Of a DNA stretch of 32,131 nt, positions 15,386 to 23,795 are shown piece by piece. The translations under genes and the position numbers were made by a program. The DNA comes from Verrucomicrobiota bacterium. GTDB taxonomy: Bacteria; Verrucomicrobiota; Verrucomicrobiia; Limisphaerales; SIBE01. The stretch lies in assembly GCA_016871535.1 (NCBI GenBank), contig VHCZ01000047.1:1-32131 (forward strand), in the 5' to 3' direction. Numbering within the stretch: the first letter of the stretch is position 1; every line of letters starts with the position of its first letter. The notes under the pieces are model-generated. The model was not told the DNA's origin, did not search any database, and worked only from the letters and a program-made list of their open reading frames with translations.

Positions 15386-15533
15386 GCGATATCCCTGAAT
15401 TCGATGATCGCTCGAATATACCGCGACCCCATCCGTGTCAAGTCAATTGCCTGATAAGCCTGATAAGCGCAGCGGCTGTCCTGGGCTGATCGCGGGTTGA
15501 AAAGTCTTCCGATTCAGATTCTATTTGTCGGTG

Positions 15534-18296
15534 ATGCGCCAGCAACGTCAGTCCGAGAGACCTTTTTGCCTCTGCCGATGGCGCGTCCTGATCTGCGGGC
15601 TTGCGGTGAGCGCGCTTTGCGGCAGATCGCAAGACTCTTCGCCGGAATCCTGGTGGTCGCTTCAGCCGCTTCAAAAAACCTCGCTGCCTGCTGTCAAAAA
15701 CCTCGCCTGGCCGCGCTCGCAGATCGATTGCTTTGTCCTGGCCAAACTTGAGGCCAAGAATCTACTGCCTTCACCCGAAGCCGATCCTCGGACGTTGCTG
15801 CGAAGACTTTACTTCGATTTGATCGGGCTCCCGCCCACGCCAGACGAAATCCAGAGCTTCCTGGCGGACGATTCGCCCGGCGCCTATGACCGCGTCGTGG
15901 ATCGTCTTCTTTCCAGCCCGCGCTACGGGGAACGTTGGGCGCGGCATTGGCTTGATGTCGTGCACTACGCGGACAGCCATGGCCACGACCAGGACCGGCC
16001 CCGCACGAATGCCTGGCCTTACCGCGATTACCTCATCCGATCGTTCAACGAGGACAAGCCTTACGCGCGCTTCGTCCAGGAGCAGCTTGCCGGGGACGTG
16101 CTGTTTCCGGACGATCCGAACGGCGTGATTGCCACCGCCTTCATCGCGGCGGGGCCCTGGGATGAAAGTTCGCAAATGCACATCATGGCGGACACGGTCG
16201 ATAAGAAGATCGCGCAAAGCCTGGACCGCGACGACATGGTGACGACGGCCACCTCGACTTTTCTCAGCAGCACCGTTCACTGTGCGCGCTGCCACGATCA
16301 CAAGTTCGATCCGATTTCCCAGGAGGAATACTACGGTTTGCAGGCGGTCTTTTCCGGCGTGGACCGGACGGATCGGCCCTTCGATTGGGACTCCGCGATT
16401 CATTGGAAACGCCAGACGCTGCTCAAAGAGAAGACGGCACTCGAAGTCCGGCAGCGCACGCTGGCGCAAACCCGGCTCGACGCCGAGTCCGAGGCCGCGC
16501 TTGCAGCCGGCCAGGCGGCCTGGGAACAGCGGCTCCGGGAAGGGACGCCCTGGACGACCCTGAACCCGATTTCTTTTATCTCGACCGGCAGGGCCACTCT
16601 CACGCGACAGCCGGACTGGTCGCTGCTGGTTTCCGGCGAGAAACCGGAGCGCGACATTTACACGATCGTCGTGCAAACGGAGCTCAAGGCCATCACCGCA
16701 TTCCGATTGGAGGTCTTGCCAGACGACCGTTTGCCGAAGAATGGGCCGGGCCGGGCCGCAGACGGCAATTTCCAGCTTTCGGAATTCGAGGTCAAAGTTG
16801 AACCCGCCTCGACAGTGGGAGCGATGACAAACGTGGAACTGCGCAACGCGACGTCGGATTTCCATCAACCGGATTCCGAAGCGGACAAAGCGATCGACGG
16901 CCGCACCAATACGGCCTGGGGGATATTCCCAGCGGTGGGCAAACCGCACGCCGCGGTCTTCGAGACGAAGCGAACGTTCACCTCCAAAAATGGCCTCACG
17001 CTGACTTTCGTGCTGCAACAGCTTTCGGGAAAAACGAATTTGCTGGGGCGATTCCGAATTTCCGCCACGGCGTCGCCACGGCCGATCCGCGTCGATCCAA
17101 TGCCGGCGAACGTCACGCGCGTCCTGGCCGTGACGCCGAAGCAACGGACCGAATCTCAAAAAGAGGAATTGGCCGCGTATTACCGCACGATTTCTCCGGA
17201 AATCCAAACCCGGCTGGACGAGATCGACGATCGACTGTCCGCGCTGCCTCGACCCAACCTGGTTTACGCCGCCGCCAACAACTTCCAGCCACAGGGAAAA
17301 TTCACGCCGGCGAAAGTCCCGCGAGCGATTCATGTCCTGGCGCGCGGCGAAGTGACGCGATCGGGCCAACTGGCCCCGCCCGCCACGCTGGCGTGCGTGC
17401 CGGGACTCTCGCACCGTTTCGAATTGCGGAACGCGGCGGATGAAGGCGAGCGCCGCGCCGCCTTCGCGAGATGGGTGACCGACCCGAAGAATGCTCTGAC
17501 GTGGCGGTCGATCGTGAACCGCGTCTGGCACTACCACTTCGGCCGCGGCATCGTCGAGACGCCGAACGACTTCGGACGCATGGGATCGCCGCCGACGCAT
17601 CCGGAGTTGCTGGATTGGCTGGCGAACTCTTTTCTCGAAAACGGAGGTTCGCTCAAGTGGCTGCACAAGTTGATCGTGACCAGCGCGACCTACCGGCAAT
17701 CTTCGCAATCCCGCCTGGAGAGCGTCGCGGTCGATGCCGACAACCGGTTTCTCTGGCGGATGAATCGCGCCCGGCTGGATGCGGAATCGCTGCGGGATTC
17801 CATTCTGTTCATCACGGGCAAGCTCGATCTGAAGATGGGCGGTCTGCCGGTCAAACAGTTTCATTTCGAGGATCCAAACCCGGGCGTCACACCGACCGTC
17901 GATTATGGCCGGTTCGACGTGGATCAGCCCGAGAGTTTTCGCCGCAGCGTGTATCGGTGGATTTACCGGACCTTGCCGGACCCGTTCATGGAAGTGATGG
18001 ATTGTCCGGATGCTTCGCAGCTCGCGCCGGCGCGCAACGCCTCGGTCACTCCGCTGCAAGCGCTCTCCATGCTGAACAACCCTTTCGTGGTCCGGCAAAG
18101 CGAGCATTTCGCCGAGCGGCTGGGCAAGAGCGGTGACAGTCTGCGGGAACGGATCGAACTGGCTTACGAGTTGGCGTTCGGGCGGGAGTCAAGTGCCGCG
18201 GAGGCAACCGCTCTGACGAACTACGCTCGCAAGCACGGCCTGGCAAACGTCTGCCGATTGATTTTGAACAGCAACGAATTCATGTTTGTAAACTGA
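15534..18296 (+). CDS. DUF1549/DUF1553 (PSD1-type) secreted protein
   Basis: After an N-terminal hydrophobic segment (WRVLICGLAVSALCG) the DUF1549 region begins with IDCFVLAKLEAKNLLPSPEA and continues through LRRLYFDLIGLPPTPDE and YGERWARHWLDVVHYADSHG. CARCHDHKFDP carries a CXXCH motif (C250, C253, H254) that in this family might bind heme. A middle region of about 350 residues has a galactose-binding-like composition (EADKAIDGRTNTAWGIFP). DUF1553 follows near the C-terminus: RAAFARWVTDPKNALTWRSI, NRVWHYHFGRGIVETPNDFG, and PSD-like ends. ATG at 15534 is preferred to a TTG at 15525. In Planctomycetota and Verrucomicrobiota these genes are paired with DUF1501 genes, as here, and are linked with polysaccharide use; a precise reaction is not known. 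Confidence 0.9.
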   Translation: MRQQRQSERPFCLCRWRVLICGLAVSALCGRSQDSSPESWWSLQPLQKTSLPAVKNLAWPRSQIDCFVLAKLEAKNLLPSPEADPRTLLRRLYFDLIGLPPTPDEIQSFLADDSPGAYDRVVDRLLSSPRYGERWARHWLDVVHYADSHGHDQDRPRTNAWPYRDYLIRSFNEDKPYARFVQEQLAGDVLFPDDPNGVIATAFIAAGPWDESSQMHIMADTVDKKIAQSLDRDDMVTTATSTFLSSTVHCARCHDHKFDPISQEEYYGLQAVFSGVDRTDRPFDWDSAIHWKRQTLLKEKTALEVRQRTLAQTRLDAESEAALAAGQAAWEQRLREGTPWTTLNPISFISTGRATLTRQPDWSLLVSGEKPERDIYTIVVQTELKAITAFRLEVLPDDRLPKNGPGRAADGNFQLSEFEVKVEPASTVGAMTNVELRNATSDFHQPDSEADKAIDGRTNTAWGIFPAVGKPHAAVFETKRTFTSKNGLTLTFVLQQLSGKTNLLGRFRISATASPRPIRVDPMPANVTRVLAVTPKQRTESQKEELAAYYRTISPEIQTRLDEIDDRLSALPRPNLVYAAANNFQPQGKFTPAKVPRAIHVLARGEVTRSGQLAPPATLACVPGLSHRFELRNAADEGERRAAFARWVTDPKNALTWRSIVNRVWHYHFGRGIVETPNDFGRMGSPPTHPELLDWLANSFLENGGSLKWLHKLIVTSATYRQSSQSRLESVAVDADNRFLWRMNRARLDAESLRDSILFITGKLDLKMGGLPVKQFHFEDPNPGVTPTVDYGRFDVDQPESFRRSVYRWIYRTLPDPFMEVMDCPDASQLAPARNASVTPLQALSMLNNPFVVRQSEHFAERLGKSGDSLRERIELAYELAFGRESSAAEATALTNYARKHGLANVCRLILNSNEFMFVN

Positions 18297-18331
18297 ATTC
18301 CGCATCAAAACTCTTACTGAATGGGCGTCTC

Positions 18332-19798
18332 ATGAGAGCGAAACATCATGAAATCCCTGCGTTTCCCAGGCGTGATTTCCTTTGGCGTGTCGGCGGCGGG
18401 TTGGGTGGGATTGCGCTGACGCATCTGCTCGCGCGGAGTGGGGCGTTCGCGGATGCGGCCGCGGAATCCCGAGGACTCGCGTCCACAGCAACGTCTGATC
18501 TCAACGGCGGGCTGCACCATCGGGCGAAAGTCAAACGCGTCGTCCAGCTTTTCATGAACGGCGGCGCGAGCCAGTGCGACACGTTCGATTACAAACCCGA
18601 ATTGATCAAACGCAGCGGGGAGAAGTTCGATTCCGGCTTGACCGCGACGGCGACCAGCGTGCCGGGGAACCTGATGACGAGCCCGTGGGACTGGAAGCAG
18701 CACGGCCAATGCGGCCGCTGGGTCAGCAGCGTGTTCCCGCACCTTGCGACGTGCGTCGATGATCTCGCGTTTCTCATGGCGATGGCGTCGAAGACGAACG
18801 TTCACGGACCCGGGGTTTATTTCCAAAACACCGGATTTGTCATGCCAGGCTTTCCTTGCCTGGGCGCGTGGATTTCCTACGGATTGGGCAGCTCGAGCGA
18901 GAACTGGCCCGCGTTCGTCGTGATCCCGGACTCACGCGGATTGCCCTACAACTCGACGGGAGCTTTCTCCACCGGCTTCCTTCCGGTCGTTCATCAGGGT
19001 TTGGTGATCAAACCGGGTTCTCCAAATCCGATTGCGGATTTGCGGCCGCCCGAATCCGCCCAATTCATCAGCGAGGCCAGTGAAGCGGAAGGGCTGGCGC
19101 TGTTGAACAAGATGAATCGCGAGCATTTGGCGGAATGGCCCGACGACTCGCGGTTGGAAGCGCGCATCGCGTCTTACGAAATGGCTGCCAAGATGCAACT
19201 CAACGCACCCGCCGCGCTTGATCTCTCCGGAGAAACTGACGCCACGCGCAAGCGGTATGGGCTCGACAACAAAATCACGGAGGATTTTGGCCGCAACTGT
19301 CTCGTGGCCCGGCGGCTTTTGGAGCGCGGCGTGCGGTTCGTGCAGGTCTGGAGCGGAACCGCCGGCGCGAGCGGGAACTGGGACAACCATAACGACGTCG
19401 GCAAGGAACTGGAATTCATCGCCACGCGAACCGACAAGGGCGCGGCGGGCCTGGTGAAGGATCTGAAAGCGCGCGGCATGTTCGAGGACACGCTCGTGAT
19501 CTGGACCACGGAATTTGGACGCATGCCTTTCAGTCAGGGCAGCAAGGGCCGCGATCACAACGGCGGCACGTTTGTGACCTGGCTGGCGGGGGCCGGGATC
19601 AACGGTGGCGCGACTTTCGGCGAGAGTGACGAACTATCGTTTAAGACCGCGCACGACCGCACTTACTGCTACGATCTCCACGCGACAGTTCTGCACCTGC
19701 TGGGGATCGACCATGAGAGACTGACCTTTCGGCACAACGGCACAAACCGCCGGCTCACGGATGTGCACGGGCGGGTGTTAAAAGAGATCCTCGTTTGA
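18332..19798 (+). CDS. DUF1501 protein (sulfatase-like fold), probable Tat substrate
   Basis: This 488-residue protein starts with PRRDFLWRVGGGLGGIALTH (12-31), a twin-arginine-type signal, so it is probably exported folded. VKRVVQLFMNGGASQCDTFD marks the beginning of the DUF1501 domain, and TLVIWTTEFGRMPFSQGS, GRDHNGGTFVTWLAGAGING and LHATVLHLLGIDHERLTFRH its conserved C-terminal part. The domain is related to the alkaline phosphatase/sulfatase superfamily. It follows the DUF1549/DUF1553 gene by 35 bases and is surely in one operon with it. It ends eight bases from the stop of the opposing flagellin gene. Confidence 0.9.
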   Translation: MRAKHHEIPAFPRRDFLWRVGGGLGGIALTHLLARSGAFADAAAESRGLASTATSDLNGGLHHRAKVKRVVQLFMNGGASQCDTFDYKPELIKRSGEKFDSGLTATATSVPGNLMTSPWDWKQHGQCGRWVSSVFPHLATCVDDLAFLMAMASKTNVHGPGVYFQNTGFVMPGFPCLGAWISYGLGSSSENWPAFVVIPDSRGLPYNSTGAFSTGFLPVVHQGLVIKPGSPNPIADLRPPESAQFISEASEAEGLALLNKMNREHLAEWPDDSRLEARIASYEMAAKMQLNAPAALDLSGETDATRKRYGLDNKITEDFGRNCLVARRLLERGVRFVQVWSGTAGASGNWDNHNDVGKELEFIATRTDKGAAGLVKDLKARGMFEDTLVIWTTEFGRMPFSQGSKGRDHNGGTFVTWLAGAGINGGATFGESDELSFKTAHDRTYCYDLHATVLHLLGIDHERLTFRHNGTNRRLTDVHGRVLKEILV

Positions 19799-19806
19799 GG
19801 CTCGCG

Positions 19807-20646
19807 CTAGATCTCCAAGAGATCGAGCAAACCCAGGCGCAGCGACTCGTAATTGGCCAGCATGGTCTGGCCGGTCTGGGTGAGCAGGCTGAGGCGGTTG
19901 TACTCGACGGTCTCCGTGGTCGTGTTCGTGTTTTGAATGCGATCCACGGTGGACTGTAGATTCTCTTCCAGGCTGACCAGAAGATCATTGGCGTCGTCGA
20001 TGAAGTCCTTGGTGGAACTGGCTCTCGTCTGGAGAATGCCCAGATTCGCGATGGCGGTGCTCACCGTTGCCTGGGCGGCCGCCGCGGCCGTGGTAGTGGA
20101 GACGCTGACGGTGTCGAAGAAAACGTCGTTGATCCCGCCCGCCGCCGCGTTGGCGTTGTAGTTGATCGCTTGCAGCGTGTATTGCGCCCCGTCCTCGTCG
20201 ATGATGGTCGTGTAACTGGTCCCGAACAGGGACTGGTTGTTGAACGTCCTCCGGCCAATGTCGCTGATGAAAGCCTGGATCTGCGCGAACTCGATCTGGT
20301 AAGACGACCGCTCATCGGCCGTTGTCGAAGTGTTGGAGGACAGCACGGCAAGCGCACTGAGCCGGCTGAGTTTGGTGGAAACCGTTGTGAGAAAATCGCT
20401 CTGGCTCTGAACTAGGTCGGACGCATTGCTGAGGTTCGCTTCCACGGCGTCCAACCGCTTGATCTGGCTGTTTAGCTTGCCGGTTTGGGCAACGCCGGAC
20501 GGATCATCTCCGGAATCGACAATGTGCAACCCGCTGGTGAGGCGTTCCAGAGACTTCTGGAGCAGCAACGTGTTGTCGTCCAGGATGCGCGCCAGTTTCT
20601 TGCTCTGAAAGCTGGTGAGGATTTCGTTGACAGGACTTATGGCCAT
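19807..20646 (-). CDS. Flagellin
   Basis: The N-terminal D0/D1 signature of this 279-residue protein is LLLQKSLERLTSGLHIVDSG (27-46) followed by DDPSGVAQTGKLNSQIKRLD, the position where flagellins have 'LSSGLRINSA.DDAAG'. The C-terminal helix NRLSLLTQTGQTMLANYESL with LRLGLLDLL fits the flagellin C-domain. The middle has the variable domain (FGTSYTTIIDEDGAQYTLQA) and a low-complexity alanine run. It is short, as for minimal flagellins. No other flagellar gene is in the window and no sigma-28 or sigma-54 promoter was convincing. It faces the DUF1501 gene. It could instead be a hook-associated FlgL-like protein, but the length argues for flagellin. Confidence 0.8.
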   Translation of the reverse strand: MAISPVNEILTSFQSKKLARILDDNTLLLQKSLERLTSGLHIVDSGDDPSGVAQTGKLNSQIKRLDAVEANLSNASDLVQSQSDFLTTVSTKLSRLSALAVLSSNTSTTADERSSYQIEFAQIQAFISDIGRRTFNNQSLFGTSYTTIIDEDGAQYTLQAINYNANAAAGGINDVFFDTVSVSTTTAAAAAQATVSTAIANLGILQTRASSTKDFIDDANDLLVSLEENLQSTVDRIQNTNTTTETVEYNRLSLLTQTGQTMLANYESLRLGLLDLLEI

Positions 20647-20786
20647 AGGATTTCCCGTGCTCCCGACTGGAAAAGCTATTTCAACGCCGGATTAAGCTAT
20701 CACATCAAATGCTCTCGAATTGGACCGTTCCTGACACGCTGGGGATTGCATACACCAAGCCAGCCCGATTGTCGAAACAATTCTTT

Positions 20787-20868
20787 CTTAGAGCCTGTCC
20801 GAAAATGTCCGAAAGTGCCCGAAAGTCTATCTAAGAATTGCAGAAGATTGCAGAAAAATCTGTTGACA
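20787..20868 (+). promoter_or_regulatory. Helically phased direct repeats upstream of a TTGACA box
   Basis: Three 10-base direct repeats of the type TGTCCGAAAR lie end to end at 20796-20825, flanked by CTTAGA and TCTAAG. Two further 10-base repeats, ATTGCAGAAG and ATTGCAGAAA, lie at 20837-20856. TTGACA at 20863-20868 is a perfect -35 box; the -10 hexamer 17 bases downstream (GAGATT) is poor. A protein binding one face of the DNA would contact all repeats. It precedes the secreted protein gene at 20924. Confidence 0.5.
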
Positions 20869-20923
20869 TGGGTGACGCGATTTGAGAGATTGCCACCACA
20901 CACGGAACAACTAACATCATAAA

Positions 20924-21559
20924 ATGAGAACAAAAACACTACTTCTTACAGCTGCACTGAGTGCGGCAGGTGTCGCCACCTCAATGGCGCAAGTCTTCTC
21001 TGTAAACGCGGTGGGTTACGTTACGACGAAAATCCCGGCCGGGAAGTTCGCCCTGATTTCCAATCCATTGATCGCCACCGACAACAAGATTGAAACATTG
21101 TTCGCCGGGCAAAACGTCCAGATCTTCAAGTTCGACTCCACAAAAGGAGCTTGGGATACTGCGCAGTTTGACGATCTTGAGAACAAGGTTATTGGGCCTG
21201 CGGCAGCCAAGGAATTGAAGCCGGGAGAAGGCGTCTTCGTTAAGAACCTTGGAAAGACCGACATCAGCGTGACGTTCGTTGGTGAAGTGCCTGCTGGCGA
21301 TCTATCCAATCCGTTGCCAAAAGGTTTGTCAGTTAGGAGTTCCCAAGTCCCACAGAAGGGAAAACTAAAAGATGCTCTCGGTCTTAGCGGTGAAGTTGGA
21401 GATTCAATCTTCCGCTGGACTGGTGACAACTATAAACAGCTCCTCTACGACGACCTGGATAATAATTGGTCGCCAAACGACGACATCGACGTCGGCGAAG
21501 CGTTCTTTATCTCCAAGAAAAACGCAGGTGATTGGAAACGAAAATTCACGATTAACTAA
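20924..21559 (+). CDS. Secreted protein of the 'VNAVGYV' kind
   Basis: This 211-residue protein has a signal peptide (MRTKTLLLTAALSAAGVATS, cleavage probably after the A at 22) and then FSVNAVGYVTTKIPAGKFAL at 25-44. That motif recurs in secreted proteins of verrucomicrobial genomes, often near PEP-CTERM genes. The rest reads as beta-rich repeats (FVKNLGKTDISVTFVGEVPA; GEAFFISKKNAGDWKRKF). No catalytic motif is seen. Base composition is visibly less GC-rich than the flanking genes. It is followed by the PEP-CTERM gene 36 bases downstream, in the same direction, and both end at the terminator at 22148. A surface or matrix protein is the likely class. Confidence 0.7.
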   Translation: MRTKTLLLTAALSAAGVATSMAQVFSVNAVGYVTTKIPAGKFALISNPLIATDNKIETLFAGQNVQIFKFDSTKGAWDTAQFDDLENKVIGPAAAKELKPGEGVFVKNLGKTDISVTFVGEVPAGDLSNPLPKGLSVRSSQVPQKGKLKDALGLSGEVGDSIFRWTGDNYKQLLYDDLDNNWSPNDDIDVGEAFFISKKNAGDWKRKFTIN

Positions 21560-21595
21560 TAAACAAATCAGAACTCTAACTCACTAAAATCAAAT

Positions 21596-22123
21596 ATGAA
21601 AAAGGTACTGATCGCCTTAGCTGCACTTGTAGTGACAACCTCGGTCTTCGGACAAGGAACTGTCGTATTTAACAATCGAAACCCGGCCGCTGGAATTGAT
21701 GCAAAGATTCTACTGCCTGGTGGAGCGGGAGTGAGTGGTGCGGCGTTCACGGCCGATTTGATAGCTGGTCCGGCGGGCACTGCTTTGGCCAAGCTTGTGC
21801 CAGTCGCAGGTTCAACGACGACATTCAGAACTGGCGCTGCAGCTGGTTATGTTAACTCTACTACGGTGACCATTCCTGGCATCGCTGCTGGAGGGCAAGC
21901 AACCATCGCAGTGCGCGCCTATAACGGCAGCACATACGCTGGCTCTTCGTTATTCGGAACATCAGCACCGATCACTATCGGCACTGGCAATCCAACTACA
22001 TCTCCTCCGGGCACACCTACGGACATGGTTGGGCTGACCGGATTCACGCTCGTTCCAGAGCCATCTACTATCGCGTTGGCAATCCTTGGCATCGCTGGTC
22101 TGCTGATCCGACGCCGTAAGTAG
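21596..22123 (+). CDS. PEP-CTERM sorting domain protein
   Basis: This 175-residue protein starts with a signal peptide (MKKVLIALAALVVTTSVFGQ). It ends with VPEPSTIALAILGIAG and a basic tail LLIRRRK, the PEP-CTERM pattern: a VPEP motif, one membrane helix and arginines. Such proteins are cut and anchored by an exosortase and are usually part of an extracellular matrix. The body is rich in glycine, alanine, serine and threonine (GTGNPTTSPPGTPTDMVG), as in surface proteins. It lies directly after the secreted protein gene and directly before a strong terminator. No exosortase gene is visible in this window, so it must be encoded elsewhere. Confidence 0.85.
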   Translation: MKKVLIALAALVVTTSVFGQGTVVFNNRNPAAGIDAKILLPGGAGVSGAAFTADLIAGPAGTALAKLVPVAGSTTTFRTGAAAGYVNSTTVTIPGIAAGGQATIAVRAYNGSTYAGSSLFGTSAPITIGTGNPTTSPPGTPTDMVGLTGFTLVPEPSTIALAILGIAGLLIRRRK

Positions 22124-22147
22124 GGGTCCTTTCGCCTGTTCTCATTT

Positions 22148-22175
22148 AGCCGCTCGAAAGAGCGGCTTTTTTTTT
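22148..22175 (+). terminator. Rho-independent terminator
   Basis: AGCCGCTC and GAGCGGCT form a perfect eight-base-pair stem closed by a GAAA tetraloop and followed by nine Ts in a row (counting the T at the stem end). It lies 24 bases after the PEP-CTERM stop codon. Confidence 0.93.
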
Positions 22176-22230
22176 CGATCAATGCAAATGAAAGCGAAAG
22201 AGAGCTGGAGTCGCTGGAGTCGGAGATTGA

Positions 22231-22258
22231 TTGACAGAGCAACTTGCTGAATTAGCAT
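22231..22258 (+). promoter_or_regulatory. Promoter of the tRNA-Glu gene
   Basis: TTGACA (22231-22236) and TAGCAT (22253-22258) are separated by 16 bases, and the tRNA 5' end follows 14 bases later. A direct repeat of CTGGAGTCG lies just upstream. Confidence 0.6.
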
Positions 22259-22272
22259 TAGCAGGACTTGGC

Positions 22273-22348
22273 GGCGCGTTCGTCTATCGGTTCAGGACAC
22301 GGCCCTCTCAAGGCTGAAAGACGGGTTCGATTCCCGTACGCGCTACCA
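22273..22348 (+). tRNA. tRNA-Glu (anticodon CTC), CCA encoded
   Basis: The 76 bases fold into a full cloverleaf. The acceptor stem pairs GGCGCGT with ACGCGCT (with a G-U at the first pair), the D-stem GTCT with GGAC, the anticodon stem CGGCC with GGCTG around the loop CTCTCAA, and the T-stem ACGGG with CCCGT around TTCGATT. The anticodon is CTC. The discriminator A is followed by a genomic CCA. The layout matches standard bacterial tRNA-Glu. Confidence 0.93.
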
Positions 22349-22359
22349 TCCACCCACTG

Positions 22360-22728
22360 ATGAGGCCATTCCAAATCATCTTTAATCCAATCAGTGCGGC
22401 TGAACTTGCAAAGATGCCACGTGAGTTGCAGTTATTCATCCTGGGTGAATTCCGAGGATTGCCTCACGAGGTACTGACAACCGAGCTCGAGCGATTTGGG
22501 AAGCTTGAACGAGATGGCAAGGTCCTTCACCGCTTTCGGCTTGGCGATTACCGTGTTTACTTCGAGCGACACGAGCTTGGACTCGTTGTTTATCGAATCC
22601 TTAGCAAGAACACGTTGAAGGATTTTCTGTTCCGATCCAGTTTGCCGACGGGAGAGGACGCAGCACTTCAGGATAACCCTAAGTTCTGGGAGTTGATCGA
22701 AGCCACGCGTGGTAGAAACCGGGAATGA
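22360..22728 (+). CDS. RelE/ParE-like toxin candidate
   Basis: The 122-residue protein begins MRPFQIIFNPISAAELAKMP, which fits the first strand and helix of RelE-fold toxins. HRFRLGDYRVYFERHELGLV then YRILSKNTLKDFLFRS looks like the RelE core ('lr.GdyRvyy...e..i.vlriv.K'). RelE toxins cut mRNA in the ribosomal A site. The ATG lies 11 bases after the CCA of tRNA-Glu, so it may be transcribed from the tRNA promoter. No antitoxin-sized gene lies directly upstream or downstream in the same direction; the next gene is on the other strand. The fold call is moderately sure; toxicity is inference. Confidence 0.55.
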   Translation: MRPFQIIFNPISAAELAKMPRELQLFILGEFRGLPHEVLTTELERFGKLERDGKVLHRFRLGDYRVYFERHELGLVVYRILSKNTLKDFLFRSSLPTGEDAALQDNPKFWELIEATRGRNRE

Positions 22729-22753
22729 TGGGGATGGAGCAGTCCGGAGAGAA

Positions 22754-23371
22754 TCAGACACCGTCTCCGATCTCGACGTTCCAATAGGCGATATCGAGAA
22801 AGTGCTTCCAACTATCGTGGTAATTCAAGCCCAGATTGACTTGAATGAATGGGCGCCACTTCGGCCGTTTCGGCTTTCGGATGAGATGCATCCCGGCTTC
22901 CTGGGGCGTTCGATTAGCCTTCTTCGTGTTGCAAGGGACGCAGGAACAAACGATGTTTTCCCAGGAAGTTGGTCCTCCGCGATGTTTGGGGATGACGTGA
23001 TCCAGGTTTAGGTCTTTTCTGTCAAAGACCCCGCCGCAATACTGACACGTATTCTCGTCCCTCTCGAATACATTGAAGCGAGTGAACTTGACCTCCTTCT
23101 TTGGAAGCCTATCGAAGAGCACCAACAGGATGACTCTTGGGACCCGGATCCGAAATGAGATGGTATGGATGCTCTCGGGGTGGGGTTGCCGCTCAGAAAA
23201 ATCCTGCCACTGGTTAAAATTAAAAGTCTGGAATGAGCCATCATGCGCTCCAAGCACGGCTTGGGCGCGGCCTTCAAACAAGAGCGTCAATGCCCTGCGC
23301 GCACTGCACACATTGACTGCTTGCCAGAGGCGATTGAGCACCAAAACCTGTTGATTCAAGCATGAGATCAT
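22754..23371 (-). CDS. HNH endonuclease
   Basis: The HNH core of this 205-residue protein is complete: CQYCG (109-113) as first metal pair, LDHVIPKHRGG (123-133) with the catalytic D124-H125, ENIVCSC (138-144) with N139 and CVPCNTKK (144-151) as second metal pair. The N-terminal 90 residues (VLNRLWQAVNVCSARRALTL, LFEGRAQAVL) are the extension usual in the stand-alone HNH family that is common in bacteria, where the role is often nuclease or unknown. It is convergent with the RelE-like gene. Nothing next to it suggests restriction, intron homing or a phage terminase; the region between tRNA and 275-bp element suggests accessory DNA. Confidence 0.85.
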   Translation of the reverse strand: MISCLNQQVLVLNRLWQAVNVCSARRALTLLFEGRAQAVLGAHDGSFQTFNFNQWQDFSERQPHPESIHTISFRIRVPRVILLVLFDRLPKKEVKFTRFNVFERDENTCQYCGGVFDRKDLNLDHVIPKHRGGPTSWENIVCSCVPCNTKKANRTPQEAGMHLIRKPKRPKWRPFIQVNLGLNYHDSWKHFLDIAYWNVEIGDGV

Positions 23372-23521
23372 AAACCGTCGGCGCGGACGCTAACATATGG
23401 CTCACGAAAGTGTCAATCGCCTCAGAATCATTTTGAATCATGCGTCCGTGAACGGCCTGCGCAATCGGCAGGTTCAAACCGTCGAGCCGCTGCGCGCCGA
23501 CTGGAAAGAGAGGTTGGCCGC

Positions 23522-23795
23522 GTGAAGTCCTGGGTCAGTCTCCTCCAGAAAACGCGTCAGGTCTTCGGCGGACTGACCGATGAGCGCCAAGGCAAGAACC
23601 TCCGTTACTCGATGGAGGATTGCCACCAGCGCCTTCAGTGTGTTCTTTACGCAGTCGCCCTCGTTTCTGACCTATCAGAAAACCATGCCGCAAAACAAAG
23701 GGCGCAGCAATGCCCAGACGCTTTTCGAAATGGAGCAAATCCCAGTGACTGGCAAAACAATCTGCAATGGGGCGGTCCGGATTGCGCTGATGTAG
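23522..23795 (+). pseudogene. Transposase N-terminal remnant with frameshift
   Basis: The first frame reads SWVSLLQKTRQVFGGLTDER and QGKNLRYSMEDC; near 23617 the similarity moves to another frame with SAFSVFFTQSPSFLTYQKTM, then GRSNAQTLFEMEQIPVTG. 'DxRQGxNxRY.' followed by 'SAF.VFFTQSPSFL.YQ' and 'KGRSNAQTLF...IP' are the usual opening motifs of a DDE transposase group. The catalytic domain is absent, so it is a broken fragment. The bases to 23954 hold no further recognisable piece. Confidence 0.65.

Noticed and set aside
15771-18107. A 778-codon open frame on the minus strand
   Set aside because: It is antisense to the DUF1549/DUF1553 gene, whose domains are plainly recognisable; the minus frame has no recognisable motif and an arginine-rich composition.
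20647-20760. Sigma-28 or sigma-54 promoter for the flagellin gene
   Set aside because: No TAAA-N15-GCCGATAA or GG-N10-GC arrangement fits in the upstream bases.
23397-23525. A 42-residue open frame MAHESVNRLRIILNHASVNG overlapping the start of the transposase remnant
   Set aside because: It has no ribosome-binding site and no recognisable family; the overlap with a dead gene gives it little support.
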